Below, in pieces: positions 51,601 to 61,822 of a stretch of 64,000 nt of DNA. Location: positions 2,604,001 to 2,668,000 of the forward strand of contig NZ_JADBED010000001.1 of NCBI RefSeq assembly GCF_014873955.1. The letters are read 5' to 3'. The notes under the pieces were generated by a model. That model did not search any database. It was not told where the DNA came from and worked only from the letters and a program-made list of their open reading frames with translations. Source of the DNA: Nesterenkonia lutea (GTDB lineage: Bacteria > Actinomycetota > Actinomycetes > Actinomycetales > Micrococcaceae). How positions within the stretch are numbered: position 1 is the stretch's first letter; each line of letters opens with the position of its first letter. Made by a program: the position numbers and the translations under genes.

Positions 51601-52292
51601 AGAGCGGGTTCGACCTGCTCGGCGAGGGCAACGGATTCAAGCTCGGCGGAGAGTCGATGCCGGGCGATCATCTGCTGAGCAACTCGATCTCCTTCAACAA
51701 CCTCGCCAGCGGGGTCACCTCCAACTCCGGGCCCGACGTGCGGGTCCAGGATGTCACGGCGGCGGGCAACGGCGCCGTCACCGAGGGGCGAGAGGGAGCC
51801 AACATCAACCTGTACACCAATGCCGAGCAGACCGGCTATGAGGTGGGCGGCCTTCTCTCCTTCGGGGGCGGAGCCGCGGATTCGATCCAGCTCGATCAGG
51901 AAGACACCTCCCTGCAGAGCGACCCCTCCAACTTCTTCGACGGCGTGCGGACGGACGACTCCTCCGTCGAGGTCAGCGAAGCCTGGTTCAGCTCCACGGA
52001 CTACTCGCTGCATCCGCAGATCTCCGAGGATGGATCGATCAACATGGGTGGTCTGCTCGAGCTCACCGGCGAGGCCCCCTCCGACACAGGCGCTCGGCTG
52101 AGCGTGAATCCAGACCCAACGGTCATCGAACTGCTGCCTCCGGTCGGAGCCGAGGGGGACAGCGGCGAGGGGGAGCAGTCCGGGCCCCCACGCGGGCCTG
52201 GGAACAACAACGGCAACGGGAACGGTCCCGGCGGTAACAACGGGAACGGCAACGGTCCGAGCCGCCCGGGGCACCCGGTGTTCGGAGGCTGA
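48694..52292 (+). CDS. Large secreted PL9-type pectate lyase with FN3 domain; one-base frameshift after the signal peptide
   Basis: GAGGAG at 48684-48689 precedes the ATG at 48694. The signal peptide (VHRALATFGAAALLLAGLAP) reads in one frame. The mature protein reads in another, from QAAAAPTDSTGAL (48789 on). One base is missing in the C-run 48785-48789; restoring it gives 1199 aa. The long frame alone would start only at a GTG at 48912. The mature part has a ~200-aa acidic beta-rich domain, an FN3-like domain (~49590-49860), a ~230-aa carbohydrate-binding-like sheet domain, and a right-handed beta-helix from ~50935. The beta-helix keeps the PL9 set: NDADGFAAKL, DDGWDL (three Ca2+-binding Asp) and GNGFKLGG with the catalytic Lys. 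The C-terminus is Asn/Gly/Pro rich with no sortase signal. It should cut pectate outside the cell. Confidence 0.82.
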
Positions 52293-52359
52293 GCCGCAGG
52301 CGCGTCTCCCTCGTTGGGGTATGGCAGGATCAACTCCAGCGAGGGAGAGGAGCCGCAGG

Positions 52360-53388
52360 GTGAGCGGGGTGATGCGCAGAGGAGCCAGGCGGCCGTCCAT
52401 GATCGACGTCGCCAAGCATGCTGGCGTCTCCCACCAGAGCGTCTCCAGAGTTCTGAACACCCCCGAAGCGGTCCATCCGGACACCCGTCAGCGGATCGAG
52501 CGCTCGATGGCGGCGCTGGGGTACCGGCGCAACAGCCAGGCCCGTGCGCTGAAGACCCAGAGCAGCGGGTTGATCGGCGTCGTCGGCCAGGGAGACACCG
52601 ATTTCGGTCCGACCCGGATGACCTGGGCCATCGAGAGCGCGGCACGTCAGCGCGGCTATGCGACCGCGCTGAGCGTGGTGCGCGACCAGCGTCCTGAGAC
52701 GATCGACTCCACGCTGGACTTCTTCCTCAGCCATGGCATCGACGGGATCGTGGTGATCACTCCGGTGCCGGCGCTCGCCGAAGCGGCCAAGCAGCTCTCC
52801 GCACGACTGCCGCTGGTGCTGGTGACCTCCGGACTGTGGCCTGCGGACAATATGAACGTGGCAGGGATCGACCAGGAACTGGGCGCTCGCCGAGCCACTC
52901 AGCATCTGATCGATCAGGGCCACCGGTCGATCGCGCATATCGCCGGGCCCATGGACTGGTTCGATGCGCGGGGCCGTGTGGTCGGCTGGCGGCAGGCGCT
53001 CGCCGTCGCGGACCTCAGTGCTCCACAGATGATCCGCGCCGGAGGATGGACCGCCGAAGCGGGGTACGACGCGGCCCAGCTGCTTCTCGCTGCCGATGAG
53101 CTGCCTGATGCCGTGTTCGCCGCCAATGACTTCATCGCCCTGGGGCTGATCCGCGCCCTGCAGGAACAGGGGCTCACCGTGCCGGGAGACATCTCAGTGG
53201 TCGGCTTCGACGACGTGGACGCCGCTGGATACTTCTCCCCGCCGCTGACGACCGTTCGCCAGCCCTTTGAAGAGGCCGGACGTGCCGCGCTGGAGCTGCT
53301 GCTCGATGTCAGCGACGGCCTGACCCACGTGCCGAACTTCATCTCGCCTGAACTCGTGGAGCGTGGCTCCACCGCTTTCAAAAGCTGA
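52360..53388 (+). CDS. LacI-family regulator, probable AraR-type repressor of the arabinose operon
   Basis: 342 aa from the GTG at 52360 (AGGAG 7 nt upstream). Helix-turn-helix SMIDVAKHAGVSHQSVSRVLNTPEAV with hinge NSQARALKTQSSG, then a sugar-binding-like domain ending SVVGFDDVDAAGYFSPPLTTVRQPFEEAG. The SHQSVSRV recognition helix is typical of the actinobacterial LacI subgroup that controls pentose and galactoside genes. It lies directly upstream of araB with a 16-bp palindrome between; LacI-type AraR in Corynebacterium binds a TGTTA-N4-TAACA-like site. Confidence 0.88.
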   Translation: MSGVMRRGARRPSMIDVAKHAGVSHQSVSRVLNTPEAVHPDTRQRIERSMAALGYRRNSQARALKTQSSGLIGVVGQGDTDFGPTRMTWAIESAARQRGYATALSVVRDQRPETIDSTLDFFLSHGIDGIVVITPVPALAEAAKQLSARLPLVLVTSGLWPADNMNVAGIDQELGARRATQHLIDQGHRSIAHIAGPMDWFDARGRVVGWRQALAVADLSAPQMIRAGGWTAEAGYDAAQLLLAADELPDAVFAANDFIALGLIRALQEQGLTVPGDISVVGFDDVDAAGYFSPPLTTVRQPFEEAGRAALELLLDVSDGLTHVPNFISPELVERGSTAFKS

Positions 53389-53407
53389 AGAGAATCTTGG
53401 GCGTGGC

Positions 53408-53471
53408 TTGACGGAACCTGGGATGTTAACGTTAACATGACTGAGACGTGGATCACGTGATGCCTGTCACC
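53408..53471 (+). promoter_or_regulatory. araBDA promoter with AraR-type operator and Crp-like site
   Basis: TTGACG (53408-53413) is the -35. ATGTTAACGTTAACAT (53423-53438) is a perfect 16-bp palindrome covering the -10 region (for example TAACAT 53433-53438), so binding would block RNA polymerase. CGTGATGCCTGTCACC (53456-53471) fits GTGA-N6-TCAC, a Crp/GlxR-like site downstream of the predicted start. Confidence 0.7.
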
Positions 53472-53573
53472 GGATCAGCGGCGGGCGGCGAAGGCCACGT
53501 GCGGAGCGTCAGCAAGTCAGTTCATTCAGAGGCCGTTCACGGTCAGGTCCAGTTCAAGGAAGAACGGTGTTCA

Positions 53574-55253
53574 ATGCCAGCTGCGGATGCAGTCGTCATC
53601 GGAGTCGATTACGGCACGCTCTCAGGACGCGCCCTGGTGGTCCGGGTCAGCGACGGCGCGGAGCTCGGCTCGGCGGTGCACCCCTACGCCCACGCGGTGA
53701 TGGATCAGCGCCTGACCGCTCACCGTTCAGAGCCGCTGCCGCCGGAATGGGCGCTGCAGGTCCCCGGTGATTACGTGGATGTGTTGAAGAACGCGGTTCC
53801 AGCAGCCCTGCGCGAGGCAGCAGTAAGCCCTGAGGACGTCATCGGGATCGCCACCGACTTCACCGCCTGCACCATGGTGCCGACGAGGACGGACGGCACT
53901 CCGCTGAGTGAACTCCCCGAATACGCTGATCGCCCCCATGCATACGTCAAGCTCTGGAAGCACCACGCCGCCCAGGCGCAGGCTGACCGGATCAACGAGC
54001 TCGCCCATGCCCGGAACGAACCGTGGATCGGCCGCTACGGCGGGTTCATCTCCTCCGAATGGGAGTTCGCCAAGGGGCTGCAGGTCCTGGAGGAGGATCC
54101 GGAGATCTATGCCGCGATGGACCACTGGGTCGAAGCGGCAGACTGGATCGTCTGGCAGCTCACCGGAGAATATCTCCGCAATGCCTGCACCGCAGGATAT
54201 AAGGGCATCTATCAGGACGGGTCCTATCCGGACGCCGACTTCCTGCACGCCCTGAACCCCGACTTCTCCGGCTTCGTGACCGAGAAGCTCGAACATGAGA
54301 TCGGTCAGCTCGGCGAACGCGCAGGCGGCCTCACGGCGCAGGCCGCGGCCTGGACCGGGCTCCCCGAAGGCATCGCGGTGGCCGTGGGCAACGTCGACGC
54401 CCATGTCACCGCCCCCGCTGCGGACGCCGTGGCCCCCGGACAGATGGTCGCGATCATGGGCACCTCCACCTGCCACGTGATGAACGGTGACCGGCTCGCC
54501 GAGGTTCCTGGGATGTGCGGCGCCGTCCAGGGCGGCATCACCGAAGGACTCTGGGGCTACGAGGCCGGCCAGTCAGGCGTCGGAGACATCTTCGCCTGGT
54601 ACGTGGAGAACCAGGTGCCCGGCAGCTACAGCGAAGAGGCTGAATCCCGGGGCATCAGCATCCATGAGCTGCTCACCGAGAAGGCCGCCGCGCAGCCGGT
54701 GGGAGCCCACGGACTGGTGGCCCTGGACTGGCATTCCGGCAACCGGTCCGTGCTCGTGGACCACGAGCTGTCCGGGCTGATGCTGGGTCAGACCCTGGCC
54801 ACCAGGCCCGAGGACGGATACCGGGCGCTGCTCGAGGCCACGGCATTCGGAACCCGCACCATCGTCGAGGCCTTCAACGCCTCCGGTGTTCCGGTGACCG
54901 AGCTCGTGGTCGCCGGCGGACTGCTCCGGAACGCCTTCCTGATGCAGACCTATGCCGATGTCACCGGACTGCCGATCTCGACCATCACCTCGACGCAGGG
55001 ACCGGCGCTGGGCTCCGCCATCCACGCGGCCGTGGCCGCGGGCGCCCACCCGGACGTCTCCACCGCGGGGTCCATCATGGGCGGACGACGCAAGAACGCC
55101 TACACCCCGCAGCCCGAGGCGGCGGCCGCCTATGACGAGCTCTTCGCCGAATACCGCGCCCTGCATGACTACTTCGGTCGCGGCACCAATGACATGATGC
55201 GCCGGCTCAAGGCGATCCGTCGTCGCGCCCATGCTCAGGCGGTGACCGCATGA
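53574..55253 (+). CDS. araB: L-ribulokinase
   Basis: 559 aa FGGY-family kinase: ADAVVIGVDYGTLSGRALVV (phosphate-1 region), GIATDFTACTMVP, ISSEWEFAKGLQVLEED, GNVDAHVTAPAADAVAPGQMVAIMGTSTCHVM and VVAGGLLRNAFLMQTYADV. It phosphorylates L-ribulose to L-ribulose 5-phosphate. The ATG at 53574 follows AAGGAAGAA with a rather long gap. First gene of araBDA; its stop overlaps araD (ATGA). Confidence 0.95.
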   Translation: MPAADAVVIGVDYGTLSGRALVVRVSDGAELGSAVHPYAHAVMDQRLTAHRSEPLPPEWALQVPGDYVDVLKNAVPAALREAAVSPEDVIGIATDFTACTMVPTRTDGTPLSELPEYADRPHAYVKLWKHHAAQAQADRINELAHARNEPWIGRYGGFISSEWEFAKGLQVLEEDPEIYAAMDHWVEAADWIVWQLTGEYLRNACTAGYKGIYQDGSYPDADFLHALNPDFSGFVTEKLEHEIGQLGERAGGLTAQAAAWTGLPEGIAVAVGNVDAHVTAPAADAVAPGQMVAIMGTSTCHVMNGDRLAEVPGMCGAVQGGITEGLWGYEAGQSGVGDIFAWYVENQVPGSYSEEAESRGISIHELLTEKAAAQPVGAHGLVALDWHSGNRSVLVDHELSGLMLGQTLATRPEDGYRALLEATAFGTRTIVEAFNASGVPVTELVVAGGLLRNAFLMQTYADVTGLPISTITSTQGPALGSAIHAAVAAGAHPDVSTAGSIMGGRRKNAYTPQPEAAAAYDELFAEYRALHDYFGRGTNDMMRRLKAIRRRAHAQAVTA

Positions 55254-55990
55254 GCACTCTGCATCTGAACGAGTTCTCGGACTCGGCGAACCAGGCCATC
55301 GCAGCCACCCGGCAGATCGTGGCAGATCTGCATGCGGAGCTGCCGCGCAATGACCTGGTCGCCTGGACCGCGGGCAACGTCTCCCAACGGGTGGACCTCG
55401 GCGAGGACGCACCCGAGCCGGTCCCGGCGGTCTTCGTGATCAAGCCCTCCGGGGTCAGCTACGACGAGCTGACCGCTTCGAACATGGTGGTCTGCACATT
55501 GGACGGCACCAAGATCGACGACGACACCTCCACCGGGCTGTCCCCCTCCTCCGACACCGCCGCCCACGCCTACGTCTACCGGCACATGCCCGCCGTGGGC
55601 GGGGTCGTGCACACCCATTCGGCGTATGCGACCTCCTGGGCCGCCCGGGGTGAAGTCATCCCGTGCGTGCTGACCATGATGGCTGATGAGTTCGGCGGAG
55701 ACGTGCCTGTCGGGCCCTTCGCGCTGATCGGAGATGACTCCATCGGCCGCGGCATCGTGGAGACCCTGCAGGGCTCCCGATCACCGGCGGTGCTGATGGA
55801 CCGTCATGGTCCCTTCACCATCGGGGCCGGGGCCCAAGAGGCGGTGAAGGCGGCGGTGCTCTGTGAAGAGGTCGCCCGCACGGTGCACCTGGCCCGGGCC
55901 TACGGGGAGCCGCAGCGGATCGCCCAGCACCAGATCGACGCGCTGTATGCGCGGTATCAGAACGTCTATGGACAGAAGGACCACGCATGA
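55250..55990 (+). CDS. araD: L-ribulose-5-phosphate 4-epimerase
   Basis: 246 aa class II aldolase fold. It includes [39 protein letters not shown], the zinc-binding [16 protein letters not shown] (HxH) and [14 protein letters not shown]. It converts L-ribulose 5-phosphate to D-xylulose 5-phosphate. ATGA overlaps with araB and araA show tight coupling. Confidence 0.95.
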   Translation: MSTLHLNEFSDSANQAIAATRQIVADLHAELPRNDLVAWTAGNVSQRVDLGEDAPEPVPAVFVIKPSGVSYDELTASNMVVCTLDGTKIDDDTSTGLSPSSDTAAHAYVYRHMPAVGGVVHTHSAYATSWAARGEVIPCVLTMMADEFGGDVPVGPFALIGDDSIGRGIVETLQGSRSPAVLMDRHGPFTIGAGAQEAVKAAVLCEEVARTVHLARAYGEPQRIAQHQIDALYARYQNVYGQKDHA

Positions 55991-57519
55991 GCTCGAAGTC
56001 TCACACCCCCGCTTCCCCGCCGTTTGAGGGGAAGTCGATCTGGTTCCTCACCGGGTCTCAGGGGCTCTATGGCCAGGAGACCCTGGATCAGGTCGCCGCC
56101 CAGTCTCAGCAGGTCACCGCCGCCCTCGACGGCGCCGGACAGATCCCGGTGGACATCGTGTGGAAGCCGGTGCTCACCGAGCGTGACGCGATCAGACGTG
56201 CTGCTCTGGAGGCCAACGCCGATGAGGACTGCCTGGGGGTGATCGTGTGGATGCACACGTTCTCTCCGGCGAAGATGTGGATCGCCGGGCTCGAGGCGCT
56301 GGCGAAGCCGCTGCTGCATTTCCACACCCAGGCGAACATGGCGCTGCCCTGGGCTGATATCGACATGGACTTCATGAACCTGAACCAGGCCGCCCATGGT
56401 GACCGGGAGTTCGGTTACATCGCGACCCGCACCGGGGTGCGCCGCAAGACCGTCGTCGGTCACAGCACCGACCCGCGGGTCCAGTCCGAGGTGGGCACCT
56501 GGGCGCGTGCCGCCGCGGGGTGGAACGCGCTGCAGAACATGCGGGTGTGTCGGTTCGGGGACAACATGCGCAATGTCGCGGTCACCGAGGGCGACAAGAC
56601 CGAGGCGGAGATCCGGCTGGGCACCTCGATCAATACCTGGGCGGTCAATGACCTGGTTGAGCGTGTGGACGCGGTCAGCCAGGACCAGGTGGACGCGCTG
56701 CTGGCTGAATACGACGCGCACTACGAGGTCGCCGTCGAGCTTCAGGCAGGCGGGGCGCGCCGGGAGTCCCTGGCCTATGCCGCCCGCCAGGAGGCAGGGA
56801 TCCGTTCCTTCCTGGAAGAGGGCGGGTTCGAAGCGTTCACCACCAACTTCGAAGACCTCGGCGGGCTGCGTCAGCTTCCGGGCCTGGCGGTGCAGCGACT
56901 GATGGCCGCCGGCTACGGCTTCGGCGCTGAGGGCGACTGGAAGACCGCGGTTCTGGTCCGCGCGGCGAAGGTCATGGGCCACGGGCTCCCCGGGGGTGCG
57001 TCGCTGATGGAGGACTACACCTACGAGATGACTCCGGGGCGGGAGAAGATCCTCGGGGCCCACATGCTTGAGATCTGTCCCTCGCTGACCCGCTCGACTC
57101 CGCGGATCGAGATCCACCCGCTGGGCATCGGAGACCGGGAGGACCCGGTGAGGATGGTCTTCGACACCGACCCCGGCGAGGGTGTGGTCGTGGCGATGTC
57201 TGATCTGCGTGAACGCTTCCGGCTGACGGCGAACCTGGTGGATGTGGTGGCTCCGGACGAGCCACTGCCGAATCTGCCGGTGGCCCGGGCTGTGTGGGAG
57301 CCGCGTCCGGACTTCGCGACCTCGGCGACCTGCTGGCTCACCGCGGGAGCGGCGCATCACACGGTGCTCTCCACTGCGGCCGGGATTGAGGCCTTCGAGG
57401 ACCTGGCAGAGATCGCCGGGATGGAGCTGGTGGTCATCGACGATGAGACGACTGCTCGGGGCTTCGCCCGGGAGCTGCGGCACAACGCGGCGTACCACCG
57501 ACTTGCGCAGGGCCTCTAG
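55987..57519 (+). CDS. araA: L-arabinose isomerase
   Basis: 510 aa. [19 protein letters not shown] start, [56 protein letters not shown], and the metal-binding Glu/His in EDYTYEM and [13 protein letters not shown] are diagnostic. It isomerises L-arabinose to L-ribulose with Mn2+. Last gene of araBDA, 81 bp before the binding-protein gene. Confidence 0.96.
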   Translation: MSSKSHTPASPPFEGKSIWFLTGSQGLYGQETLDQVAAQSQQVTAALDGAGQIPVDIVWKPVLTERDAIRRAALEANADEDCLGVIVWMHTFSPAKMWIAGLEALAKPLLHFHTQANMALPWADIDMDFMNLNQAAHGDREFGYIATRTGVRRKTVVGHSTDPRVQSEVGTWARAAAGWNALQNMRVCRFGDNMRNVAVTEGDKTEAEIRLGTSINTWAVNDLVERVDAVSQDQVDALLAEYDAHYEVAVELQAGGARRESLAYAARQEAGIRSFLEEGGFEAFTTNFEDLGGLRQLPGLAVQRLMAAGYGFGAEGDWKTAVLVRAAKVMGHGLPGGASLMEDYTYEMTPGREKILGAHMLEICPSLTRSTPRIEIHPLGIGDREDPVRMVFDTDPGEGVVVAMSDLRERFRLTANLVDVVAPDEPLPNLPVARAVWEPRPDFATSATCWLTAGAAHHTVLSTAAGIEAFEDLAEIAGMELVVIDDETTARGFARELRHNAAYHRLAQGL

Positions 57520-57600
57520 CCCGTCTGCGCACCAAGAACCCACTCATTCGCACCACGTGCCTACCGCAGGGGCGGGCACGAAACCCAGGAGGAATACACC

Positions 57601-58761
57601 ATGCAGAACCGATCAATGAAGATGCTGGGCGCCTCGGCCGCCCTGGTTTTGGGACTCACCGCATGTTCCGGCGGAGGCGCCGGCAGTGACGGCGGCGACG
57701 GCGGCGGTGACGCCGACGCAGCACCGGAGGACATGACAGTCGGCGTCGCGATGCCGACCCAGACCTACGAGCGCTGGCTCAATGACGGCGCCTCGGTGGA
57801 GGAGGGACTGGAGGAGCTCGGCTACACCGCAGACCTGCAGTTCGCTGACGACGACATCCCCACCCAGCAGCAGCAGATCGACCAGATGATCACCCAGGAG
57901 TATGACGCGCTGATCATCGCCTCCATCGACGGCTCGGCGCTGACCAGCCAGCTCGATGCCGCCGCGGCGGCAGACATCCCCGTGATCTCCTATGACCGAC
58001 TGCTGACCAACAGCGAGAACGTCGACTTCTACGTCACCTTCGACAACTTCGCCGTGGGCCAGGAACAGGCCAATGCGCTGCTCTACGGACTCGGCGTCTT
58101 CGATGAGAACTTCGAGGAGGCCGAAGATGCTCCCGAGGAGACGCTGAACGTGGAGCTCTTCGCCGGATCCCTGGATGACAACAACGCCCGTTTCTTCTGG
58201 GACGGTGCGATGGATGTGCTGGAGCCCTATATCGAGGACGGGACCCTCGCGGTTCCCTCCGGCCAGACCACCATTGATCAGGCCGCCACCCAGCGCTGGG
58301 AGCAGGAGACCGCCCAGGAGCGCATGGAGAACCTGCTCACCAGTGACTACCGCGGCGAGGAGGAGCTCCACGGTGTGCTCTCCCCGGCAGATCCGCTCTC
58401 CCGCGGCATCATCAACGCTCTGCGCAGCGCCGGCATGGGTGATGACATCGAAAGCGGTCTGCCGATCGTGACCGGGCAGGACGCGGAGATCGCTTCGGTC
58501 TCGCTGATCGCCGAGGGCGTGCAGCACTCGACCATCTTCAAGGACACGCGCAACCTCGCCGATGAGGCCGTCAATGCCGCGGACGCCTTCCTCAACGGGG
58601 AAGAGCCTGAGGCCAACGACACCGAGAGCTATGACAACGGCTCCGCTGTGATCCCCTCCTACCTGCTGCCGGTGGAGATGATCCTGGAGGAGAACTACGA
58701 GGAGATCCTCGTGGACTCCGACTTCTACACCGAGGAACAGGTCGAATCCGGCCAGCAGTGA
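57601..58761 (+). CDS. Monosaccharide ABC transporter substrate-binding lipoprotein (ChvE-like)
   Basis: 386 aa lipoprotein. The lipobox LTAC is behind a short signal peptide. A Gly/Asp-rich linker leads to the type I periplasmic-binding-protein core of the CUT2 class (MTVGVAMPTQTYERWLNDGASVEEGLEELGY, DALIIASIDGSALTSQL, VISYDRLL, FAGSLDDNNARFFWDGAMDVL). It resembles ChvE multiple-sugar-binding proteins, which bind arabinose, xylose, galactose and glucose. AGGAGG lies before the ATG. Placement between araA and the transporter genes makes L-arabinose the likely ligand. Confidence 0.9.
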   Translation: MQNRSMKMLGASAALVLGLTACSGGGAGSDGGDGGGDADAAPEDMTVGVAMPTQTYERWLNDGASVEEGLEELGYTADLQFADDDIPTQQQQIDQMITQEYDALIIASIDGSALTSQLDAAAAADIPVISYDRLLTNSENVDFYVTFDNFAVGQEQANALLYGLGVFDENFEEAEDAPEETLNVELFAGSLDDNNARFFWDGAMDVLEPYIEDGTLAVPSGQTTIDQAATQRWEQETAQERMENLLTSDYRGEEELHGVLSPADPLSRGIINALRSAGMGDDIESGLPIVTGQDAEIASVSLIAEGVQHSTIFKDTRNLADEAVNAADAFLNGEEPEANDTESYDNGSAVIPSYLLPVEMILEENYEEILVDSDFYTEEQVESGQQ

Positions 58762-58815
58762 TCGAACACTGAGCACGATCTGTCACTGAGCTGAGCACCG
58801 CTCACCAGTTTCGCC

Positions 58816-58849
58816 GGTCGGGTCCGGGGTGAAAGCCCCGGGCCCGACC
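58816..58849 (+). terminator. Intercistronic hairpin between binding-protein and ATPase genes
   Basis: GGTCGGGTCCGGGG (58816-58829) pairs with CCCCGGGCCCGACC (58836-58849), one mismatch. Such hairpins commonly stabilise the abundant binding-protein mRNA and reduce read-through to the transporter genes. Confidence 0.65.
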
Positions 58850-58875
58850 TTCGGCAGAGGTCCTAAGGAGGGCCC

Positions 58876-60417
58876 ATGAATGAGAACATCCTTGAGATGC
58901 GCTCCATCACCAAGCGATTCCCCGGTGTGGTGGCGCTCCAAGACGTGAATCTGCAGGTCCGCAGGGGAGAGATCCACGCTGTCTGCGGCGAGAACGGAGC
59001 CGGCAAGTCCACTCTGATGAAGGTGCTCTCCGGCGTGCACCCCGCCGGCACCTATGAGGGCGAGATCCACTTCGAGTCCAAGCAGGTGAGCTTCTCCTCG
59101 CTCAATGACTCCGAGGACCTGGGCATCGTCATCATCCACCAGGAGCTGGCGCTGGTGCCCCACCTCTCCGTGGCAGAGAACATCTTCCTCGGCAATGAGA
59201 AGAGCCGCGCCGGGATCATCAACTGGCACGAGGTCAACCTGGCGGCCGCAGATCTCCTGGAGAAGGTCGGTCTCCGTGAGAACCCGGTGACCCCCGTGGG
59301 TCACCTCGGCGTGGGCAAGCAGCAGCTGGTGGAGATCGCCAAGGCGCTGAGCAAAGACGTGAAGCTGCTGATCCTGGACGAACCGACGGCAGCCCTGAAC
59401 GACGACGACTCCGCACACCTGCTCGGCCTCATCCGAGACCTGCGGGAGGAAGGCGTCACCTGCATCATCATCTCGCACAAGCTCGGCGAGATCGCCGCAG
59501 TGGCCGACTCCACCACAGTCATCCGAGACGGCAGCACCGTGGAGACCATCGACATGGCGGAGGCCTCCCGCAATGGGGAGGACCTCACCAGGCGGATCAT
59601 CCGCGACATGGTCGGGCGCGATATGGAGAACATGTATCCGGGACGGGATGTCACCCTCGGCGAGGAGGTCTTCCGCATCGAGGACTGGCACGTGCGCCAT
59701 CCGACGCAGCGCGATCGAAAGGTGGTGGACGGGGCCTCGCTCAACGTCCGCGCCGGCGAGGTGGTCGGCATCGCCGGCCTCATGGGTGCCGGGCGCACCG
59801 AGCTCGCCATGAGCGTCTTCGGCAAGTCCTACGGCCGCGACATCTCCGGAACCGTGTACATGCATGGGAAGCCGGTGAAGATCGAGAACGTCTCGGATGC
59901 GATCAAGGAGGGCATCGCCTATGTCAGCGAGGACCGCAAGCGCTACGGGCTGAATCTGATCGACGACATCCGTCGCAACATCAGCGCCTCCGCCCTGAAG
60001 CGGATCGCGCCGCGTGGATGGATCAACGAGAACGAAGAGATCGCAGTGGCCGAGCGATACCGCAGCTCGATGAACATCAAGGCACCCACCGTGATGTCAG
60101 TCCTCGGCAAGCTCTCCGGAGGCAACCAGCAGAAGGTCGTGCTGAGCAAATGGCTCTACACCGAGCCCGAGCTGCTGATCCTCGACGAACCTACCCGCGG
60201 CATCGACGTCGGGGCGAAGTACGAGATCTACTCGATCATCAACAAATTGGCGGCCTCCGGGAAGGCGATCATCGTGATCTCCTCGGAGCTGCCCGAGGTG
60301 CTCGGCATGTGTGACCGCGTCTACACGCTGTCCTCCGGTCAGATCACCGGGCAGCTTCCCGTGGAAGATGCCACCCAGGAGCGCCTCATGGAGCTCATGA
60401 CTATGGAGAAGGACTGA
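58876..60417 (+). CDS. Monosaccharide ABC transporter ATP-binding protein (double NBD, MmsA/XylG type)
   Basis: 513 aa with two fused nucleotide-binding domains. The first has Walker A GENGAGKST, signature LGVGKQQLVEIAKAL and Walker B LLILDEPTAALND. The second has the degenerate GLMGAGRTEL P-loop, signature LSGGNQQKVVLSKWL and LLILDEPTRGIDVG. This is the CUT2 pattern. AAGGAGG lies before the ATG. It powers the importer encoded by the flanking genes. Confidence 0.95.
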   Translation: MNENILEMRSITKRFPGVVALQDVNLQVRRGEIHAVCGENGAGKSTLMKVLSGVHPAGTYEGEIHFESKQVSFSSLNDSEDLGIVIIHQELALVPHLSVAENIFLGNEKSRAGIINWHEVNLAAADLLEKVGLRENPVTPVGHLGVGKQQLVEIAKALSKDVKLLILDEPTAALNDDDSAHLLGLIRDLREEGVTCIIISHKLGEIAAVADSTTVIRDGSTVETIDMAEASRNGEDLTRRIIRDMVGRDMENMYPGRDVTLGEEVFRIEDWHVRHPTQRDRKVVDGASLNVRAGEVVGIAGLMGAGRTELAMSVFGKSYGRDISGTVYMHGKPVKIENVSDAIKEGIAYVSEDRKRYGLNLIDDIRRNISASALKRIAPRGWINENEEIAVAERYRSSMNIKAPTVMSVLGKLSGGNQQKVVLSKWLYTEPELLILDEPTRGIDVGAKYEIYSIINKLAASGKAIIVISSELPEVLGMCDRVYTLSSGQITGQLPVEDATQERLMELMTMEKD

Positions 60418-60420
60418 GGC

Positions 60421-61602
60421 ATGACCGGTACATCTAATCTCATCGAGCTCCTGACGCGAAACCTGCGTCAGAGCGGCATCTACATCGCCTTCGTGCTCAT
60501 CGTCCTGCTCTTCACGGTGCTCACCGGCGGCACGCTGCTGAGCCCGGGAAACATCACGAACCTGGTGCTACAGTACTCCTATATCCTCATCCTCGCCATC
60601 GGCATGGTGATGATCATCGTCGCCGGCCATATCGACCTCTCCGTAGGTTCGGTGGTGGCGCTCACCGGTGGTGTGGCCGCCGTCGTGGTGATCCGAGAGG
60701 GGATGCCGTGGTGGGTCGGTGTCATCGCCGCCCTGATCACCGGTGTGCTGGTCGGCATCTGGCAGGGCTTCTGGGTGGCGATCGTCGGGATCCCCGCGTT
60801 CATCGTGACCCTCGCGGGCATGCTGATCTTCCGTGGTCTGGCCATGCAGGTGCTGGACAACGTCTCGCTCTCTCCGTTCCCGGACGAGTACCGACAGATC
60901 GCCGGCGGCTTCTCCAACGGGCTGCTCGGCGGACCCGGGTATGACCTCTTCACCCTGGTGATCTTCGCTCTGGCTTCGGTCGGCTTCGCCGTGCAGCAGT
61001 GGCGAGGACGGATGCGCAAGCTTGAATATAAGCAGCCCGTGGAGGCCCTGTGGCTCTTCGTCATCAAGGTGGTGGTCGTGGTCGCCGTGATCATGGCCTT
61101 CGGCTGGCAGCTGGCCAACTCCCGCGGCATGCCGTACGTGCTGGTCCTGCTGGCCGCGCTGGTGCTGATCTACGGATTCGTCACGCAGCGCACCGTCTTT
61201 GGGCGCCACATCTACGCCATGGGCGGCAACCTTGACGCCGCCAAGCTCTCCGGCGTCAAGACCAGGCGCGTGAACTTCCTGCTCTTCGTCAACATGGGTG
61301 TGCTGGCCGCCGTCGCCGGCATCGTCTACTCGGCACGCTCGAACTCGGCGCAGCCCGCCGCGGGCAACATGTTCGAGCTGGATGCGATCGCTGCCGCGTT
61401 CATCGGCGGCGCGGCGGTCACCGGCGGCGTCGGCAAGGTTCAGGGCGCCATCATCGGTGGCCTGATCATGGCGGTGATGTCCAACGGCATGCAGATCATG
61501 GGCATCGACCAGTCCACGCAGAACGTGGTGCGCGGCGTGGTCCTCGTCCTGGCCGTGGCCTACGACGTCTGGAGCAAGAAGAAGGCGAGGGTGAGCAGCT
61601 GA
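60421..61602 (+). CDS. Monosaccharide ABC transporter permease (MmsB/XylH type)
   Basis: 393 aa with about ten TM helices. The CUT2 signature ILAIGMVMIIVAGHIDLSVGSVVALTGG is near residue 55. FGRHIYAMGGNLDAAKLSGVKTRRVNFLLFVNMG carries the ATPase-contact loop, and GAAVTGGVGKVQGAIIGGLIMAVMSNGMQIMG ends the domain. Starts 3 bp after the ATPase stop. It completes the arabinose-type importer. Confidence 0.94.
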   Translation: MTGTSNLIELLTRNLRQSGIYIAFVLIVLLFTVLTGGTLLSPGNITNLVLQYSYILILAIGMVMIIVAGHIDLSVGSVVALTGGVAAVVVIREGMPWWVGVIAALITGVLVGIWQGFWVAIVGIPAFIVTLAGMLIFRGLAMQVLDNVSLSPFPDEYRQIAGGFSNGLLGGPGYDLFTLVIFALASVGFAVQQWRGRMRKLEYKQPVEALWLFVIKVVVVVAVIMAFGWQLANSRGMPYVLVLLAALVLIYGFVTQRTVFGRHIYAMGGNLDAAKLSGVKTRRVNFLLFVNMGVLAAVAGIVYSARSNSAQPAAGNMFELDAIAAAFIGGAAVTGGVGKVQGAIIGGLIMAVMSNGMQIMGIDQSTQNVVRGVVLVLAVAYDVWSKKKARVSS

Positions 61603-61624
61603 CCCGCTCAGCACGATGAACGAT

Positions 61625-61675
61625 GAACGCTGAAGGCCGCTCCGGGTGAAGACATCGGGGCGGCCTTCTGCGTTC
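61625..61675 (+). terminator. Terminator after the arabinose operon
   Basis: GAACGCTGAAGGCCGC (61625-61640) pairs with GCGGCCTTCTGCGTTC (61660-61675), with one mismatch, 22 bp after the permease stop. Confidence 0.75.
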
Positions 61676-61822
61676 CCGGGTCCGGCCGTCTGCTGACCGC
61701 CTTCGGGCTGTCCCGGGGCGCTCCCTGATCGCCATCTGCGGGCCGGCCGCCAGGGCGTCGCAGCGCAGGAGACCTGACCGGTCATGCGCTGGGAGCATCG
61801 TCCGATAGCCATCGGGTCTTCT

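Noticed and set aside
48912..52292. Pectate lyase as an intact gene starting at the GTG at 48912
   Set aside because: In the same frame the coding pattern continues upstream to the predicted signal-peptidase site, there is no ribosome site at 48912, and a secreted enzyme would lack a signal peptide.
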